NCBI GenBank assembly: GCA_942493035.1
Contig: OW818666.1
Location: 4,216,001 to 4,280,000, forward strand
DNA: 64,000 bases
Source: WRGT01 sp942493035
Lineage (GTDB): Bacteria; Spirochaetota; UBA4802; UBA5550
Direction: 5' to 3'
Shown here: positions 61,518 through 64,000 of the stretch, in pieces
Position numbering within the stretch: position 1 is the stretch's first letter
How the letters are laid out: every line of letters begins with the position of its first letter
Notes under the pieces: generated by a model
The model's input: the letters and a program-made list of their open reading frames with translations, nothing else
Databases searched by the model: none
What the model was told of the DNA's origin: nothing
Made by a program: the position numbers and the translations under genes

Positions 61518-62816
61518 ATGTTCTGGAAAGATGAATGGAAACCGCTTGCGGTTATTGGAGGGTTTTTTCTTGGTCTGTATTATATGCCGGTGGGGACTGA
61601 GCGTTTTGATAACGCGGTCTTTGAGGCTTTATATTTAACAAAGTGGTATGCACAGGAGCATGTTCTGCTCTGCCTTATCCCTGCTTTTTTTATTGCCGGT
61701 GCCATAGGCGTTTTTGTAAGACAGGAAGCTGTTATGAAATATCTGGGGCCTAAGGCTAACAAGCTTCTGGCTTATGGAGTCGGTTCAGTTTCCGGTTCGG
61801 TACTTGCGGTGTGCTCGTGTACAGTTCTACCTCTGTTTTCCGGTATATACAGAATGGGAGCGGGGCTTGGACCTGCAATCGCATTTCTCTACTCCGGACC
61901 TGCGATAAATGTACTTGCGATAATACTTACGGCAAGGGTTATCGGAATGGATATAGGTATTGCCCGTGCGGTTGGTGCAGTTCTTTTCAGTGTGGTTATC
62001 GGTGCTATTATGCACTTTATATTCAGGAAAGAGGAGATCGCTAAAGTTAAAGCTGCGATGTATACACCGGAAGCTGTTGTATCGAGACCGCTATGGAAGG
62101 ATATTATCTATTTCGGTTCAATGGTTGCTATTCTTGTTTTTGCGAACTGGGGCAAGTCGGCGGATAGTTCAGGATTCTGGCATTTTATGTTCGCCTTTAA
62201 GTGGTATTTCACTTCAGTATCAGCGCTAATTTTTGCTTCTGTAGTTGTTTTATGGTATGGTGTAAAACCGTGGAAGATGGCTCTTGTTGTAATTCCCGCG
62301 GCTTCTCTTGGATTTATATTCCCTCATGAACCTGTAATTGCATTTGCTGCAGGTACTATAGGACTTTCAGTTATTACAAGTACCGACAAGGGTGAATCTG
62401 GAGAATGGTTCGGTTCTACATGGGGATTTGCAAAACAGATTACGCCTCTTCTTCTAGGGGGAGTTTTAGTCTCAGGTTTTCTTCTTGGGAGACCGGGGCA
62501 TGAGGGGATTATACCCGCAGTATGGGTATCAGATCTTGTAGGTGGGAATTCTCTATCAGCAAACTTTTTTGCTTCAATTGTAGGTGCATTTATGTATTTT
62601 GCAACACTTACTGAAGTGCCGATTGTTCAGGGACTTATAGGAAGCGGAATGGGGAAGGGACCCGCACTTGCACTGCTTCTTGCAGGACCAGCTCTCTCTC
62701 TGCCGAGTATGATTGTAATAAACAGTTATATAGGTCCGAAGAAGACTATTGTTTACTGCACGTTGGTTGTAATTATGGCAACAATAAGCGGTATGATTTT
62801 CGGAGCATTTTTTTAA
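61518..62816 (+). CDS. ArsP/YraQ-type (DUF318) permease
   Basis: 432 residues with about ten membrane helices. The family signature C-S-C-T-V-L-P-L-F-S-G-I-Y-R-M-G-A-G-L-G-P occurs in the first half. A matching P-I-V-Q-G-L-I-G-S-G-M-G-K-G-P-A-L-A is in the second half (internal repeat). P-A-I-N-V-L-A-I is also typical. ArsP members export trivalent organoarsenicals; other YraQ members handle unknown substrates. AAAGGAGG precedes the ATG, 11 bases after arsR. The conserved Cys pair in C-S-C may bind the metalloid. Confidence 0.9.
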   Translation: MFWKDEWKPLAVIGGFFLGLYYMPVGTERFDNAVFEALYLTKWYAQEHVLLCLIPAFFIAGAIGVFVRQEAVMKYLGPKANKLLAYGVGSVSGSVLAVCSCTVLPLFSGIYRMGAGLGPAIAFLYSGPAINVLAIILTARVIGMDIGIARAVGAVLFSVVIGAIMHFIFRKEEIAKVKAAMYTPEAVVSRPLWKDIIYFGSMVAILVFANWGKSADSSGFWHFMFAFKWYFTSVSALIFASVVVLWYGVKPWKMALVVIPAASLGFIFPHEPVIAFAAGTIGLSVITSTDKGESGEWFGSTWGFAKQITPLLLGGVLVSGFLLGRPGHEGIIPAVWVSDLVGGNSLSANFFASIVGAFMYFATLTEVPIVQGLIGSGMGKGPALALLLAGPALSLPSMIVINSYIGPKKTIVYCTLVVIMATISGMIFGAFF

Positions 62817-62872
62817 AATGCTTTAACCCATTTATTAAAGAGGGTTATGGAAACAAATATTAAATAGGGGAT

Positions 62873-63115
62873 ATGAAAATGTATAAAATTGAAGTGCTGG
62901 GTACAGGATGTGCAAAGTGCAACAAACTTGAGGAAACAGCGAGAAAAGCTGCCGATGAACTCGGTGTTGAATATGAAGTCGTAAAGGTTAAAAATATCGA
63001 TGACATTATGAACTACGGGGTTATGATTACACCGGCTCTTGTTGTTAATGGAGTTGTTAAGGTTGCGGGAAAAGTTCCGGCAGTAGATGAAGTAAAGAAG
63101 ATGATTCAGGGATAG
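62873..63115 (+). CDS. Small thioredoxin-like redox protein
   Basis: 80 residues, single thioredoxin-fold domain with the active pair C-A-K-C at 13-16 in V-L-G-T-G-C-A-K-C-N-K-L. The cis-proline loop is V-M-I-T-P-A-L-V-V-N-G. This is the redox-active disulfide protein 2 type often encoded beside ArsP/YraQ permeases. It probably reduces or delivers the permease substrate. AGGGGAT precedes ATG 62873 (ATG 62879 is also possible). Part of the arsR operon. Confidence 0.88.
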   Translation: MKMYKIEVLGTGCAKCNKLEETARKAADELGVEYEVVKVKNIDDIMNYGVMITPALVVNGVVKVAGKVPAVDEVKKMIQG

Positions 63116-63299
63116 TGCGTCCGCCCCGCCCCCACTGGCCTCTGGCCATCTCCCCCATGAATGGGAGGAGAGGAGAGTCGGATTTTTTTGTTGGATTGTA
63201 GAGACGCAGCATGCTGCGTCTCTATGGAATATTTTGTATTCCCCCTTCCTCCGTCTCATCACGGGGAAGGTGCCCGATAGGGCGGATGGGGAGGGCTGT
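63116..63299. repeat. Three abutting intergenic palindromes, including family E copy 3
   Basis: First come a CCCCCACTGGCCTCTGGCCA segment and a CCCCCATGAATGGGAGG hairpin. A perfect 26-bp palindrome follows at 63199-63224 (half TAGAGACGCAGCA). Last is the family E pair at 63238-63297 (CTTCCTCCGTC..ACGGGGAAGG, GCCCGATAGGGC). The GTAGAGACG palindrome resembles one common in cyanobacteria and other phyla. The block splits the metal operon between the thioredoxin-like and DGC genes. Confidence 0.7.
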
Positions 63300-63334
63300 T
63301 GAAAATTAAACTAAATTTTAAAGGAGTATATAAA

Positions 63335-63757
63335 ATGGGTTCATGTGATTGTAATTCTGGTATAAAAATAATTTATTCATGTTCAGGTGCGGCGGATGTG
63401 GGTGAACTTGCTGATAGAGCCGTACGTCAGCTTCGCAAAGATGTAGTTGCACAGGGTTCATGCATTGCGGCAATTGGTGCTGATCTTTCAGGTTATGTGC
63501 AGTCTGCAAAGGGTGCGGATATGGTAATTGCAGTCGACGGATGTTCAGTTGGATGTACAAGATTGAATCTTGAAAAGATCGGGGTTACACCTGTTGCAAT
63601 TGATATTACCGGTTTGGGTTATAAGAAAGGTGAATCTCCATTTTCAGAACAGCTTCTTTCCAGTGTAGTTAATGATATAAAAAAAGTATTAAGCGGCGAT
63701 GTGAAAAAAGAGGAAATTAAAAAACCGGTATCAGGGGGATGCGGCTGCTGCAGCTGA
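63335..63757 (+). CDS. DGC-domain (putative zinc-binding) protein
   Basis: 140 residues from ATG 63335, behind AAAGGAG. The N-terminus G-S-C-D-C-N, then Y-S-C-S-G-A-A-D-V-G-E-L-A-D-R-A-V-R, C-I-A-A-I-G and the namesake V-D-G-C-S-V-G-C match the DGC domain family. It ends in a Cys-rich S-G-G-C-G-C-C-S tail. The Cys residues suggest metal or metalloid binding in the cytoplasm. Members are often encoded with ArsR and permease genes as here. Precise role not known. Confidence 0.85.
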   Translation: MGSCDCNSGIKIIYSCSGAADVGELADRAVRQLRKDVVAQGSCIAAIGADLSGYVQSAKGADMVIAVDGCSVGCTRLNLEKIGVTPVAIDITGLGYKKGESPFSEQLLSSVVNDIKKVLSGDVKKEEIKKPVSGGCGCCS

Positions 63758-63845
63758 TAGTCGTTAAAAATATGAAGTAACTATTTAATCCTAGCCGGAG
63801 TCGTATTATGCTACTCCGGATTATTATTTTTTAAAGAGGTTCTGA

Positions 63846-64000
63846 ATGAAAAAATATTCTAAAACTATGTTTCTTGTTCTTGTTGCGGCACTATTAGTGG
63901 TTGGGGTGCCATATATTAAAACTCCCGGGAGCTGCGGATTGACTCTTCCACTTGCTTTTACCGGTGCGATCTTCGGGTGCAGCGGCGAGAAACAGCCTTC
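63846..64000 (+). CDS. Start of an exported/membrane protein (cut by window edge)
   Basis: 51 complete codons are visible. ATG 63846 follows AGAGGT. The first 21 residues form a hydrophobic signal or membrane helix (T-M-F-L-V-L-V-A-A-L-L-V-V-G-V), then P-Y-I-K-T-P-G-S-C-G-L and F-G-C-S-G-E-K. Two cysteines about 20 residues apart lie after the helix. It is probably the next member of the metal/redox cluster. The rest is outside the window and no family can be named. Confidence 0.6.
   Translation, partial: MKKYSKTMFLVLVAALLVVGVPYIKTPGSCGLTLPLAFTGAIFGCSGEKQP

Noticed and set aside
1..64000. tRNA or rRNA genes
   Set aside because: I scanned the gaps for cloverleaf and TTCGAATC-like signatures and found none I could support; a tRNAscan run would settle it.

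Overview
The window is AT-rich bacterial chromosome carrying many short GC-rich palindromes between genes. It is densely coded on both strands, has no tRNA or rRNA gene that I can see, and contains no phage or insertion-sequence transposase. The gene content fits a Gram-negative-type didermic bacterium, most likely a spirochaete-like lineage (Spirochaetota/Leptospirales-like). The pointers are a class I adenylate cyclase homologue, DUF1566 (Lcl C-terminal) lipoproteins, outer-membrane beta-barrel candidates, several large sensor proteins, and RsbU/SpoIIE-type and STAS-type regulation. This placement is inference; no marker here proves it.

Layout. 0-4.3 kb: end of a type III pantothenate kinase, a small unknown gene, a DUF554 membrane protein, then a non-coding stretch with a cluster of DnaA boxes (candidate replication origin), a crotonase-family gene and an unknown gene. 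4.7-12.5 kb: class I adenylate cyclase homologue, a coiled-coil unknown, a ClC channel with CBS domains and a 13-repeat TPR protein. 12.7-24.1 kb: membrane protein, PTS IIA, leuS, chemoreceptor, hybrid histidine kinase, rpiB and a secreted LamG/FN3 protein. 24.1-38.4 kb: tRNA nucleotidyltransferase, a three-gene surface operon (lamin-tail protein, barrel with helix-hairpin-helix, barrel), lon, a ComFB-like protein, tadA, nitroreductase, dsbD, a HAD phosphatase and hisE-hisG.

38.4-44.4 kb holds the most unusual locus. It is a tight four-gene operon on the minus strand. A DUF2207-like membrane protein ends in ten Cys residues spaced by ACHS/ACVHS repeats. Next comes a radical SAM/SPASM enzyme with a PqqD-like N-terminal domain, then a coiled-coil zinc-ribbon protein and a small membrane zinc-ribbon protein. 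It looks like a peptide-maturation (RiPP-type) system in which the tail of a large membrane protein is the substrate.

44.8-60.8 kb: DUF1566 and DUF4185-like lipoproteins behind a strong promoter, a sensor kinase fused to a receiver and a SpoIIE phosphatase, barrel/TPR and secreted proteins, an M18 aminopeptidase, and an HATPase/STAS regulator followed by an uncharacterised four-gene operon with a STAS-like/winged-helix protein. These are followed by an ArgA-like acetyltransferase and a SPOR protein. 61-64 kb: an ArsR-regulated metal/metalloid cluster (repressor, ArsP-type permease, thioredoxin-like protein, DGC-domain protein, start of another gene) with a perfect 26-bp operator over its promoter.

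The spaces between genes hold at least five families of hairpin-forming repeats (named A-E here). Families A and C look like small non-autonomous mobile elements. Several palindromes of a kind found in many unrelated bacteria are also present.
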